Of a DNA stretch of 56,111 bases, positions 1 through 10,852 are shown piece by piece. A model generated the notes under the pieces. The model did no database searches, was not told the origin of the DNA, and worked only from the letters and a program-made list of their open reading frames with translations. A program made the translations under genes and the position numbers. The stretch is from Myxococcales bacterium (GTDB lineage Bacteria > Myxococcota_A > Polyangia > Polyangiales > Polyangiaceae). How positions within the stretch are numbered: position 1 is the first letter of the stretch; the number at the start of each line of letters is the position of its first letter. The stretch spans positions 1 through 56,111 of the forward strand of contig JANYHK010000042.1 in the NCBI GenBank assembly GCA_025359105.1, in the 5' to 3' direction.

Positions 1-30
1 CGCTAGCTCTTGCGCGGGGCCGAAGCTCGA

Positions 31-639
31 TCACTTCGAGGCGAGCGCGGCGCGGTAGCCCTTGATCGCCTGTGTCAACGTCGGTGCGCGGAAGAAGGAG
101 CAGAGGAGCGCGAGGTCGAGCCCCGGGAAGACCTCGCTCACGTCCGTACGCACGTAGTGCCCGCCCCGCAGGACGTGGATCTGCACGACGCTCTTCTTCC
201 AGTACCAGACCTCCTGCACGTCGAGGCGGCGGTAGATCTCGAGCTTGCGAATGCCACCGCTCGTCCACACCATTTCGATGGCGAGGTCCGGGCGACTGCG
301 GTTCTGGTCCTCGCCGACGAGGTAACACTCGTCCGGCTCGACGCCGGCCTTCTTGTCGGCCGACTTCTGCAGCCATCCCCCGTACGGCGACAGCTCGATA
401 CCGCGCTCGAGCGCAAACGTCTCGATGAGCCGGCCTATGTAGGCCTTGACCCGCTCGTGGTCCTTCGACGGGCTCATCAGCTCGACCACCCCATCCAGGT
501 ACGCCATGCGCGGCCCCGCCACGTCGCCGCGGAGATCCAGGAGCGCCTCGTACTGTTTCCAGGAGGCACGCATGACGATCCGCTGATCGGCGGTCGGCAC
601 GTACTCCCCTGCAGGGACCTGATCGGGAACGATCGACAT
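31..639 (-). CDS. Uma2 family restriction-endonuclease-like protein
   Basis: About 202 residues. The protein has the Uma2 (DUF820) layout of the PD-(D/E)XK nuclease superfamily. An N-terminal helical part contains RMAYLDGVVELMSPS, followed by the acidic core EPDECYLV, RPDLAIEMVW and KLEIY, and then the QEVWYW segment typical of the family. I chose the ATG at 639 (MSIVPDQVPAG) over a longer in-frame start at 687, because the extra 16 residues do not look like Uma2. Uma2 proteins are abundant in cyanobacteria and myxobacteria, and their biological target is mostly unknown. It stands alone here, and a 180-bp hexamer array lies upstream. The family call is good; the function is open. Confidence 0.85.
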   Translation of the reverse strand: MSIVPDQVPAGEYVPTADQRIVMRASWKQYEALLDLRGDVAGPRMAYLDGVVELMSPSKDHERVKAYIGRLIETFALERGIELSPYGGWLQKSADKKAGVEPDECYLVGEDQNRSRPDLAIEMVWTSGGIRKLEIYRRLDVQEVWYWKKSVVQIHVLRGGHYVRTDVSEVFPGLDLALLCSFFRAPTLTQAIKGYRAALASK

Positions 640-782
640 CACGAAAAGTCTAGCAGCGGGCGGCCCCATGCCCAGACACCATCGCAACGCGCGTGCCGGC
701 CGCGAATGGGGGAAATTTGGCTCACATCAAGACGCGACGGCCGTCCCCGGACAGGCCGACGCGGTCCGGGGACACCGCAACC

Positions 783-959
<177 letters not shown>

Positions 960-962
960 AGG

Positions 963-1601
963 TCACCCGTACAGCTTCTTCGCGTACTCCGGCCCGTAGT
1001 ACTGCTCCAGCTCCTCGAGCGTCTGCGGGGTGTCCTGCACGCTCTTCACGATCGTCGCGTGGCTCGGCAAGAGCTCCGGCTTCCAGGTCTCCGGCTGCCA
1101 GAGCTCCGAGCGCAGGAACGATTTCGAGCAGTGGAAGAAGATCTCCTCAACCGCCACGACGAGCGCCAGCGTCGGCCGGTGGCCCTTCACGACCATCTGA
1201 TCGAAGAACGGCGCGTCACGGACGAGGCGCGCGGAACCATTGATGCGCAGCGTCTCTGTGCGGCCTGGCACCAGGAAGATGAGCCCGACATGCGGGTTCA
1301 CGAGCACGTTGCGGAAGCCGTCGACCCGGCGGTTGCCGGGGCGATCGGGGATCGCGAGGGTCGCGTCGTCGACGACGCGCACGAACCCCGGCGGATCGCC
1401 CTTGGGGGACACGTCACACGTGCCGTCCGCCCCCGCGGTCGCGATGAGGCAGAACGGTGAGCGCGCGAGCCACGCCCTGTCCATCGCGTGCAGGCGCGTG
1501 CGCTCCTTGGTGACGGCGCGCGGCAAGGGTTGCCCGACGAGCTCGCGGAGCTCGGCTTCGGACGTGATGGGGACGGTCCCGTCGGCGAGCGGCGTCGTCA
1601 T
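963..1601 (-). CDS. pyridoxamine 5'-phosphate oxidase-like (PPOX) FMN flavoprotein
   Basis: 212 residues. It looks like the MSMEG_1061/DR2398-type subgroup of the split-barrel PPOX family. An N-terminal helix with LHAMDRAWLARSPFC is followed by the barrel strands ATAGADGTCDVSPKGD, GFVRVVDD and ATLAIPDRPGNRR, then NPHVGLIFLVPGR and LRINGSARL. The C-terminal part has VVAVEEIFFHCSKSFLRS. These enzymes bind FMN and act as reductases or oxidases on small molecules; the natural substrate here cannot be told. The ATG at 1601 was chosen because the longer frame upstream is low-complexity and overlaps the divergent lipoprotein gene. The stop codon abuts the hexamer array. Confidence 0.88.
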   Translation of the reverse strand: MTTPLADGTVPITSEAELRELVGQPLPRAVTKERTRLHAMDRAWLARSPFCLIATAGADGTCDVSPKGDPPGFVRVVDDATLAIPDRPGNRRVDGFRNVLVNPHVGLIFLVPGRTETLRINGSARLVRDAPFFDQMVVKGHRPTLALVVAVEEIFFHCSKSFLRSELWQPETWKPELLPSHATIVKSVQDTPQTLEELEQYYGPEYAKKLYG

Positions 1602-1752
1602 GGCGCAACGAGCATAGCGGCCCGCGGGACAGAAGTTCACAGGTGTGGTCCGGGGCGCACCTCGCGGTCCCGGATGCGGCGGGCTCTCGGGCGGATTCAC
1701 GGAAGGTGGGCGGGCGTGCGGCGCCGGCACCGTCCTTGCTGAGGCGAGGCTC

Positions 1753-3129
1753 ATGCTTACTTCCAAGCGCCCGGTCGCCCGCCTCGTCGCCCTGCTCCTG
1801 CCCTTTGCCTTCGCAGCGTGCGGCGGCCGGCTCGATCCGTCGGCAGGCGGCGACGCGTTCGGCGGCGGCACGAACGGCAGCGGCGCGAACCGCGACGGCG
1901 ACGCAGGGACGAGAGCCGACGTGCAGAACCCGCCGAGGGATGTCGACGCGTCTACGGATGCGGGCTCGCTCGACGTCACCTGCACCGGAGGCGGCCTCCA
2001 ACCCGGCTCGCCCTGGCCGATGCTCGGCCGGTGCCCGTCCCACCGCGGACGGAGCGACGAGGCGGGACCGACGGTCGGCGCGATTCGCTGGGCGCTGCCG
2101 CTCGGGACGTGGAACGACCGGGGCGACGGCCCGATCCTGAGCTCGGCGGCGATCGCGGCCGACGGGACGATCTACGTCCTCACGCGCCTCTCGCTCGTCG
2201 CGGCGACGCCGGACGGCACGGTCGCGTGGCGCATGCCCGTCGGGGAAGGCTTGGGGCAGGGCAACACCTCGCCCGCGCTCGGCGCCGACGGCACCATCTA
2301 CGTCGGCACCGACGGGCTCTACGCGTTCGCGCCGAACGGGAACCTGCGATGGGTGCATCATCCGCAGCCCGGCGCCTGGCCGTCCGCCACCGCCGTCATG
2401 ACCGCGCCGGTGATCGGCAACGATGGGACGGTCTACGTCGGCTCGCGCGCGAACGACCTCATCGCGATCGACGCGCATGGCCGGCGCAAGTGGACGAAGA
2501 ACTGGGTGGGCGCGGGCCAATCGGGGTTCGCGTCCTCCCCGGCGCTCGGCGCCGACGGAAGCCTCTACATCGGCGACGATCGCGGCGGGCTCTCCGCTCT
2601 CGGCAGCGCCGACGGCTCGGTCAAGTGGCGCGCCGACGTGGCTCCAGGACATGCCCTCTTCAGCGCGCCGACGCTCGTGGGCGGGCTCGTCGCGATCGGC
2701 GGTCAGGGGGAGCTCGTCGCCTTCCACGCGAACGACGGCACGGTGGCTTGGCGCGCTCCGGTGACGTCGTCGCCGTACACCAAGACGATCCTCGCCGGCC
2801 CCTCGGTCGCCATGGACGGAACGCTCAGCCTCGGCGGCCCCGCGGCCGAGGTCTTGGCCGTCGACCGGCGAGGCATGCCGGTGTGGAGCGCGCACGTCGG
2901 CGACGATCCGGGCCGCGGCGTCATGCGCCCGACCCTCATCGATCGCGCCGGCGTCGTCTACGCCGGAACCGCAGACGGACACCTCGCCGCCGTCGATCGC
3001 GAAGGCCACGTCATGTGGTCGCTCGCGTTCGACAGCGAGATCTCCGGTGCGCCGGTGATGGGCGGGGACGGAACCATCTACGTCGGCACGGGAAAGGGCA
3101 CGCTGTACGCCATCGGGCAGAAGCCGTAG
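1753..3129 (+). CDS. PQQ-like beta-propeller lipoprotein
   Basis: 458 residues. The N-terminus is a lipoprotein signal (LVALLLPFAFAACGG, lipobox ending at the Cys), followed by a Gly/Asp-rich linker. The rest is a run of PQQ/YVTN-type propeller repeats with the recurring pattern ADGTIYVGT, GNDGTVYVGS, ADGSLYIGD and GDGTIYVGT. The repeats cover about residues 100-458 and form one blade-rich domain exposed at the cell surface or in the periplasm. There is no sign of dehydrogenase catalytic residues, so this is probably a structural or binding propeller like BamB-type proteins. The start at 1753 places the signal peptide at the terminus. It converges with aconitase 24 bp away. Confidence 0.85.
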   Translation: MLTSKRPVARLVALLLPFAFAACGGRLDPSAGGDAFGGGTNGSGANRDGDAGTRADVQNPPRDVDASTDAGSLDVTCTGGGLQPGSPWPMLGRCPSHRGRSDEAGPTVGAIRWALPLGTWNDRGDGPILSSAAIAADGTIYVLTRLSLVAATPDGTVAWRMPVGEGLGQGNTSPALGADGTIYVGTDGLYAFAPNGNLRWVHHPQPGAWPSATAVMTAPVIGNDGTVYVGSRANDLIAIDAHGRRKWTKNWVGAGQSGFASSPALGADGSLYIGDDRGGLSALGSADGSVKWRADVAPGHALFSAPTLVGGLVAIGGQGELVAFHANDGTVAWRAPVTSSPYTKTILAGPSVAMDGTLSLGGPAAEVLAVDRRGMPVWSAHVGDDPGRGVMRPTLIDRAGVVYAGTADGHLAAVDREGHVMWSLAFDSEISGAPVMGGDGTIYVGTGKGTLYAIGQKP

Positions 3130-3153
3130 CCGCCGCCCGGCGATGCGTCTTCG

Positions 3154-5835
<2,682 letters not shown>

Positions 5836-5960
5836 GGCGGGGGCATCCTAGCGCAGCGGCGGGTGATTTTCGCCTCCATGTGGGGCTCCCGCAGGACCGC
5901 GGCCAGCTCGCCGGCGCGCTTTTTCGCGCAACTTCGGCGCGAGGGTGGCGATGGGGGCGT

Positions 5961-6974
5961 ATGGACATCGAGACCGGCTGCACGCAGCGCACTCGCAACA
6001 CCTCGGAGTGCCCCGAGATCCCCGATCGCACGTCGAGCGAGCTCAATCCCGACGAGCTCCGCGCGATGCTCTCCGAGCTGAGCGGAACGCCGCTCCGGGG
6101 CACCGGCGCCTGGGACGCGGAGGCGAGCACGCGCCTCGCGGCGTTCCAGCGCGCCGAGGGGCTCCCTGCGACCGGGTCGCCCGACAACGTGACGGTCGAC
6201 CGCCTGTGCCTCCGGTTCGAAGGCGTCATCGCCGCGCACACCGACGTGCCGAACCGCTGCCCGTCACCGGAAGCGTACGCGCGCGTCTCGACGTTCCTGC
6301 AGCAGTCGGTGAACGCCGCCGACCACGTCGCGGGCGAGCTCGCCCACGACGCGCCGCTTCGCGCCCGCTACGTCGCGGAGACCCACGACTTCGCGAACCA
6401 GACGCTTCAGCGGTTCGCGCGCGGGGAGATCTCCGAGGGCGAGGCGGCGTACGCGGCGAGCGCGTTCCGCAACCAGTCCCTGAAGACGGCGCGCGAGGGA
6501 ATGAGCCCCGCCGGGCAGGCCCTCTCGCGCTACCTGAAGGAGCAGGGCACGACGCTGCCCGCGCTGGTCGACAAGTACGCCGCGTCGATGTTCGCCAAGC
6601 CCGTGAAGAGCCTCACGGTGGAGGAGCAGGGCCGCCTCTGCCTCAAGATCGCCGAGAAGTCCGGCATGACCAACGAGGGCGTGAACGCCGCAGCCAAGGT
6701 GGCGCCCGCGGTCGGCAAGGTGATGCTCGCCGCCGCGATCGGGATCGCCATCTACCAGGTGGCGACGGCCGACGACAAAGTCGGCGAGGCCGTCAAGCAG
6801 GGGGCCTCGTTCGCGGGCGCCTGGGCAGGCGCGCAGCTCGGGATCGCGGCGGGCGTCGTCTGCGGCCCCGCGGCGCCGGTTTGCTCGACGGTCGGCGGTC
6901 TCATCGGCGCCATCGCCGGATCGCTGATCGCCGAGAAGGCCGCCGAGGTGACCTACAGCGCGATCAAGGGTTGA
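5961..6974 (+). CDS. peptidoglycan-binding / glycine-zipper protein, possible exported effector
   Basis: 337 residues, not recognised as a named family. Residues about 27-83 read as a peptidoglycan-binding domain 1 fold (LNPDELRAMLSELSG, GAWDAEASTRLAAFQRAEGL). Residues about 105-235 are helical and polar. Residues about 245-330 hold a hydrophobic helix (VMLAAAIGIAIYQVA) and then a long Gly/Ala zipper (AGAWAGAQLGIAAGVV, GGLIGAIAGSLIAEKAAEV) of the sort seen in pore-forming toxins and some type VI effectors. There is no signal peptide. I chose the ATG at 5961 because the longer frame upstream is Arg-rich and overlaps the aconitase promoter region. No adjacent immunity gene is evident. The effector role is inference. 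Confidence 0.6.
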   Translation: MDIETGCTQRTRNTSECPEIPDRTSSELNPDELRAMLSELSGTPLRGTGAWDAEASTRLAAFQRAEGLPATGSPDNVTVDRLCLRFEGVIAAHTDVPNRCPSPEAYARVSTFLQQSVNAADHVAGELAHDAPLRARYVAETHDFANQTLQRFARGEISEGEAAYAASAFRNQSLKTAREGMSPAGQALSRYLKEQGTTLPALVDKYAASMFAKPVKSLTVEEQGRLCLKIAEKSGMTNEGVNAAAKVAPAVGKVMLAAAIGIAIYQVATADDKVGEAVKQGASFAGAWAGAQLGIAAGVVCGPAAPVCSTVGGLIGAIAGSLIAEKAAEVTYSAIKG

Positions 6975-6980
6975 GGGGCG

Positions 6981-9026
6981 TCACTTCGGCGTCGGCTCGG
7001 CGCAGACGTGGTTGATGCACGTCGAGCCGTTGCCGACGTTGCAGCAGTCCGCCGTCTTCTCGCAGTGATCGCCGTCGGCCGCGCAGGTGCCGGCCGACTT
7101 GCAGACGAGCCCGCCGTCGGGGCCGTTGCCGTCGCAGAACCCGCCGCAGCACTCGGTGCCGGTCGCGCAGCCCTGGCCGTCGCCCTTGCAGGGATCGAGC
7201 GCCCAGAAGCCGCGCATGTTGAGCGAGGTCTCGTCCTGGCCGGGCAAGAGGAACGGCGGGTGGCTCGGATCTTTGCCGGCGGCCGGCGCGAGATCGATCG
7301 CGGCGACCCAGAGCTGCTTCACGGCGTCCTTGCCGCCCAGGAGCGTGTTGCCGTACGTCCGGCGGCTCGTGAAGACGACCCAGAAGTACCCGCCCGACGG
7401 GACCGGCGCGAACGTCGGCTCGAAGTTGAACGCCAGATCGCGCGCGCCGGCGGCGAACGGATACCCGTCGCCGTCGAGCTTCGCGAGGCGCACCTCCTGG
7501 TTCGGGGCGAGGGCGCTCGAGAGGAACAGATCGCCGGCGCCGTAGCGCGTGTCGAGCACGCCGCGCTGGTAGAGGATCCACTTCGAGTCGGGGCTGACGG
7601 TCGGCCACGCGATGCCTGCGCCGGCGCCCTGCGGGACGAGCTCGAGGGTCGCGCCGGCCTTGGGCGTGGCGAGCGTGAAATCGAAGACGTTGAGGGAGCC
7701 GGCGACGCCCGCCCCGCTGATGCCGACGTACGCGAGCTTCGTCCCGTCGGGGGCGAAGTTGGGCATCCCGAGGTGGGCGCCGTCGAGGCCGCTGTTCGCG
7801 ATCCTCGAGCCGTCGGCGGTGCTCCACAGTCCGTCGGCGGCGCCGGGCGGGCCGGGGAGCGGCGACGAGTTCTCGACGAGGTACTTTCCGTTGGGCGACA
7901 GGGCCGGGTTCGACCAGCTGCGCTTGGTCGCGTCGCCGGGCGTGCCGCCGACGTCGTGGATGATCTTGTTCGTCAGCAGATCGTACGAGCCGCCGAACAC
8001 GTCACCGCCGCTCACGATCGTCGAGCCGTCGGCCGAGACCGTGTGGCACGTCATCGTGCAGCCGCCGGGGCCGCTGATGTACGCCGCGCTGAAGTCGTCG
8101 GGCGCGGCGGCGCCCGGCTTGATGCGCATGACGCGCCCGAGGTTGTTCGCCCAGTAGTAGATGGTGCCGCGCATTGACGCGGGCGCGATCGTCCACGCGT
8201 GCTTGGCGATCACGGTCGCGACGCCGCCGGCGAGCCGCGCGACGAAGAGTGTGGTCGCGCCCGAGGTCGAGCCCACGAACTTGTCCCACGTGCCGGCCGC
8301 GAACGCGTAGCGCGACGGCGGCGGGACCTTGGTGAACGACTCGAGCTCGAACGACGCGCTCTGGATGTGGACGTAGTAGAGATCGTCCGCAAGGCTGTTG
8401 TTCCATTGCATCAGCGGGCTCGCGAGGCCGCGCGGGAAGACTGTGCCGTCGTAGGGGTACGCCCACACGACGGTCGGGTCCGGGTTGATCGCGCCCTTGA
8501 GGGTGCCCTGCGTACCGGGATCGACGGCGCCCGGGTTCTCGACGACGTGAAGCTTCACGGTGAGCTGGGCCTTCGCCTTCTGCCCCTTGTACGACGCGCC
8601 GATCGCGATGACGCCGCCCATCGCGCCTGTCGACGTGTAGAGGCCGGTCGGGCTGATGGTGCCGACCTGCAGGTTCGTCGCCGACCACGGCAGCGCCTCG
8701 GCGACCGTGCCGGTCGTTCCGTCGCTGAAGTGCGCGACGAGCTTGAACTGCTGCGTCACCTGCGCACCGCTGTCGACGGTGATCGTCGCCGATGGCGGAT
8801 CGATCGCGATCGACGAGACCGTCTTGTCGCCACCGTCGCCGAACGTCGGTCCGGGGGGAGGCGGGATGCTGCCTCCTTCGACGGACGCGTCGGGATCGGC
8901 GAAGCCTTGCCCTGGGTTGGTCGTTCCACACGCGACGAGGATCGCGAGCAGGAGGACGAATGGAAGAAGAAGAAGGCGAAGGGAGAGATGCCGCGAAGCG
9001 GGCAACGGGCGGAGCCGGCGAGCCAT
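6981..9026 (-). CDS. large surface lipoprotein: Ig-like domain, TolB-type propeller, Cys-rich tail
   Basis: 681 residues. A long signal peptide ends in a lipobox (LLLAILVACG, Cys33). Residues about 70-160 form a bacterial Ig-like (BIG_2) domain (IDPPSATITVDSGAQ, VGTISPTGLYTST). Residues about 180-600 are a TolB/WD40-like propeller with PD40-style repeats (SPNGKYLVENSS, APDGTKLAYVG, SPDSKWILYQRG). Near residues 323-328 there is CTMTCH, followed by TVSADGST. Related proteins often carry a CxxCH haem site here, but in this protein three residues separate the cysteines. The last 65 residues are Cys-rich (CCGGFCDGNG, CEKTADCC), like small disulfide domains. It converges with the preceding gene at 6 bp. 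Confidence 0.8.
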   Translation of the reverse strand: MARRLRPLPASRHLSLRLLLLPFVLLLAILVACGTTNPGQGFADPDASVEGGSIPPPPGPTFGDGGDKTVSSIAIDPPSATITVDSGAQVTQQFKLVAHFSDGTTGTVAEALPWSATNLQVGTISPTGLYTSTGAMGGVIAIGASYKGQKAKAQLTVKLHVVENPGAVDPGTQGTLKGAINPDPTVVWAYPYDGTVFPRGLASPLMQWNNSLADDLYYVHIQSASFELESFTKVPPPSRYAFAAGTWDKFVGSTSGATTLFVARLAGGVATVIAKHAWTIAPASMRGTIYYWANNLGRVMRIKPGAAAPDDFSAAYISGPGGCTMTCHTVSADGSTIVSGGDVFGGSYDLLTNKIIHDVGGTPGDATKRSWSNPALSPNGKYLVENSSPLPGPPGAADGLWSTADGSRIANSGLDGAHLGMPNFAPDGTKLAYVGISGAGVAGSLNVFDFTLATPKAGATLELVPQGAGAGIAWPTVSPDSKWILYQRGVLDTRYGAGDLFLSSALAPNQEVRLAKLDGDGYPFAAGARDLAFNFEPTFAPVPSGGYFWVVFTSRRTYGNTLLGGKDAVKQLWVAAIDLAPAAGKDPSHPPFLLPGQDETSLNMRGFWALDPCKGDGQGCATGTECCGGFCDGNGPDGGLVCKSAGTCAADGDHCEKTADCCNVGNGSTCINHVCAEPTPK

Positions 9027-9166
9027 GGGCGGCAGTCTGGCACCGCGCATTCGCCGCGGCCAGCCGTAGATCGACGCGCGTGAGAGATCTGACCTGGGTC
9101 GGTGAGGATCCTCCCGACACGTAGGAGCACCGGCGGCGATCTGCGATGCGGATAGCTGACCGACAC

Positions 9167-9195
9167 TTGATCAGTCATGTATCGATCCACATACT
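9167..9195 (+). promoter_or_regulatory. possible sigma-70 promoter of the MarR gene
   Basis: TTGATC at 9167-9172 and CATACT at 9190-9195 are separated by 17 nt. The expected transcription start would fall at or next to the ATG at 9203, implying a leaderless or nearly leaderless mRNA. The palindrome TGATCA (9168-9173) overlaps the -35 box and could be part of an autoregulatory MarR site. This is pattern matching only. Confidence 0.4.
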
Positions 9196-9202
9196 CCACG
9201 TC

Positions 9203-9610
9203 ATGAGCACCCTCCAAGAGTTTCTGGGAATCCGCCGCACCATCGCCCTGTGGGAGGGCCGCGCCGACGCCGAGCTCGGCGCCATCCACGGCATCGGCCT
9301 CTCCGATTTCGCGGCGCTGCATCACCTCGCGGAGGCGACGGGAGGCCGGCTGCGACGCGTCGATCTCGCGCGACGCCTCGCGCTCACCCCCTCGGGGGTC
9401 ACGCGTCTGCTCGCCCCCCTCGAGCGGCGCGGCATCGTCGAGCGCGAGACCGACGCCACCGACGCCCGCGCGACGTTCGCCGTGCTGACGCGCAGCGGCA
9501 AGGCGCTGGTGCGCGACGCCTCCGTGACGGTGAGCACGATCGCCGAGCGAACGCTGGGCTCCCTTGGCGAGCGCGATCGGCATGCGTTCGCGAAGCTGGC
9601 GGAGCTGTGA
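9203..9610 (+). CDS. MarR family transcriptional regulator
   Basis: 135 residues, the normal size for a MarR winged-helix dimer. The core is visible: a helical start (LQEFLGIRRTIALWEG), ALHHLAEATGGRLRRVDLARRLALTPSGVTRLLAPLERRGIVER (helix-turn-helix about residues 50-85), and the wing with ETDATDARATFAVLTRSGKALV. It represses or activates genes in response to a small ligand that cannot be identified here. The ATG at 9203 was chosen over one at 9146 because the extra 19 residues cover the likely promoter. No divergent partner lies directly next to it, so autoregulation is the simplest guess. Confidence 0.92.
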   Translation: MSTLQEFLGIRRTIALWEGRADAELGAIHGIGLSDFAALHHLAEATGGRLRRVDLARRLALTPSGVTRLLAPLERRGIVERETDATDARATFAVLTRSGKALVRDASVTVSTIAERTLGSLGERDRHAFAKLAEL

Positions 9611-9999
9611 GAGCGGAGCGCGCGGCGGCCGCCTCGGGGAGATCCCTCACGGTGAGGCGGCCGCACGAACTACGGCGTATACGCCTCGACGGGGGACAGG
9701 CTTACGCCATCCCAGCCTTGTGATCGCGCAACTTCGGTCTCGAGCAGGACCATGTTTCTGGGTGTTTTAGAACCCACTTCGGGGTCGGGGAAAAACTATC
9801 GGTGAATGTTTGGTCGAATGTTTGCGACAGATACTCGCGGACGGCGTCAGAACACACGAAGGCCAAGGTCGACGTCTCCGCGCTGCGCGGGAGCGGAGGA
9901 GGGTTTTGGGCGAAGAGCATGGTGCTCGTTTCCCAAACCGACAAATCCTCCTCCGCTCCCTCGCCGCGCGAAGACGAGCGAACGCGAGGCCCAGCGGGC
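9611..9999. other. 389-bp intergenic stretch, less GC-rich, no supported gene
   Basis: This gap separates the convergent MarR and small membrane protein genes. The part from about 9690 to 9860 is visibly less GC-rich than its surroundings (for example the GGGAAAAACTATCGG stretch). A minus-strand frame of 80 codons (9702-9944) crosses it but has no family resemblance and no coding character. The main structure is the inverted repeat listed separately. Confidence 0.6.
9889..9960. repeat. 72-bp inverted repeat / hairpin
   Basis: The outer arms GGGAGCGGAGGAGG (9889-9902) and CCTCCTCCGCTCCC (9947-9960) are perfect 14-bp complements. Inside them GGTTTTGGG and CCCAAACC almost pair, and at the centre GAGCA pairs with TGCTC (9915-9926). 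The whole can fold as one long stem with small internal loops. It lies between two convergent genes, so it may act as a bidirectional terminator or be a remnant of a small palindromic repeat element. Confidence 0.6.
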
Positions 10000-10221
10000 T
10001 CAGGCTCCGGCGTAGCGAACCGCGCCCCACAGGGCCGCGAGGAGCACGACGGCGATGCCGAGCATCAGCGCGACGTTCGGGACGAAGTACGGGTAGGCCA
10101 TCAGGATGACCCCCGCGAGCATGTGCGGGACCCGCGACTGGCGCTTGCCGTAGGCGAACGCGACGAACCCTATCGAGCCCACGAGCATCGAGGCGAGGAA
10201 GGAGTTCGCGTCGAGATCCAT
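10000..10221 (-). CDS. small two-helix membrane protein
   Basis: 73 residues, not a named family that I can recall with certainty. It has two clear hydrophobic helices (LASMLVGSIGFVAFAYG and LMLGIAVVLLAALWGAV), joined by a segment with a basic stretch (KRQSRVPHMLAGVILM) and the motif AYPYFVPN. The acidic N-terminus (MDLDANS) is short. Similar small inner-membrane proteins occur widely in Myxococcota. It is a single gene, downstream of the FMN reductase gene on the same strand with a 70-bp gap. Function unknown. Confidence 0.75.
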   Translation of the reverse strand: MDLDANSFLASMLVGSIGFVAFAYGKRQSRVPHMLAGVILMAYPYFVPNVALMLGIAVVLLAALWGAVRYAGA

Positions 10222-10291
10222 CTACGGATCCTAACACCGGCTCCCCCTCCCGGCATTCCCGCGCGCAGCGGTGCGCGCCCGGCCGCGGGGA

Positions 10292-10852
10292 TCAGGCTCG
10301 CAGCGGCGCGAGCGCGCCCGACCACTTGAAGAGCTCGTCGAGCATGCCGGCGGCGGACTTCGCAAGGTCGTCGCTGCCGGTGAACGTGCCGTCCGCGGCC
10401 ATGAGCTTCGAGAAGAACGCGATGCTCACGGCCTCGGGGATGGGCATCACCTTGAGCGTCGTCAGCACCTGCTTGGTCATCTGCGCCGAGCGCGTGCCGC
10501 CCGACGCCCCGCCGTAGCTGACGAAGGCGGCCGGCTTGTAGCACCACTCGCCGTAGAGGAAGTCGAGCGCGTTGAGGAGAGCCGGTGGCGAGCCGAAGTT
10601 GTACTCCGGCGTGACGAAGACGAAGGCGTCGCACGACTTCACCTTCGCGCTCCACGCCAAGGTGTGTGCGTGCTCGTACTGCGCGAGGCGCGGGTGCTTG
10701 GGCTCGTCGAGGAGTGGCAGGCCGATCTCCTTGAGATCGAGCAGCTCCACCTCGAACTTGCCGTGCGCCTTCGCGCGCTCGAAAAACCAGCTCCCGATAG
10801 GCAGCCCGACGCGACCGGGCCGCGTGCTCGCGATGACGACTCCGAGCTTCAT
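10292..10852 (-). CDS. NADPH-dependent FMN reductase family protein
   Basis: 186 residues, the usual length for the flavodoxin-like NADPH-dependent FMN reductase family (PF03358). The FMN phosphate loop is at the N-terminus ([16 protein letters not shown]). [22 protein letters not shown] and [14 protein letters not shown] are the family's ring-binding loops. Members reduce quinones, chromate, azo dyes or free flavins in the cytoplasm. The ATG at 10852 overlaps the fumC stop codon by 4 bp (ATGA), so the two genes are very likely translated together. The reason for pairing with fumarase is not obvious; a redox or oxidative-stress link is speculation. Confidence 0.93.
   Translation of the reverse strand: MKLGVVIASTRPGRVGLPIGSWFFERAKAHGKFEVELLDLKEIGLPLLDEPKHPRLAQYEHAHTLAWSAKVKSCDAFVFVTPEYNFGSPPALLNALDFLYGEWCYKPAAFVSYGGASGGTRSAQMTKQVLTTLKVMPIPEAVSIAFFSKLMAADGTFTGSDDLAKSAAGMLDELFKWSGALAPLRA

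Noticed and set aside
9702-9944. 80-codon minus-strand frame in the gap after marR
   Set aside because: No family resemblance and it runs through the inverted repeat; not supported as a gene.
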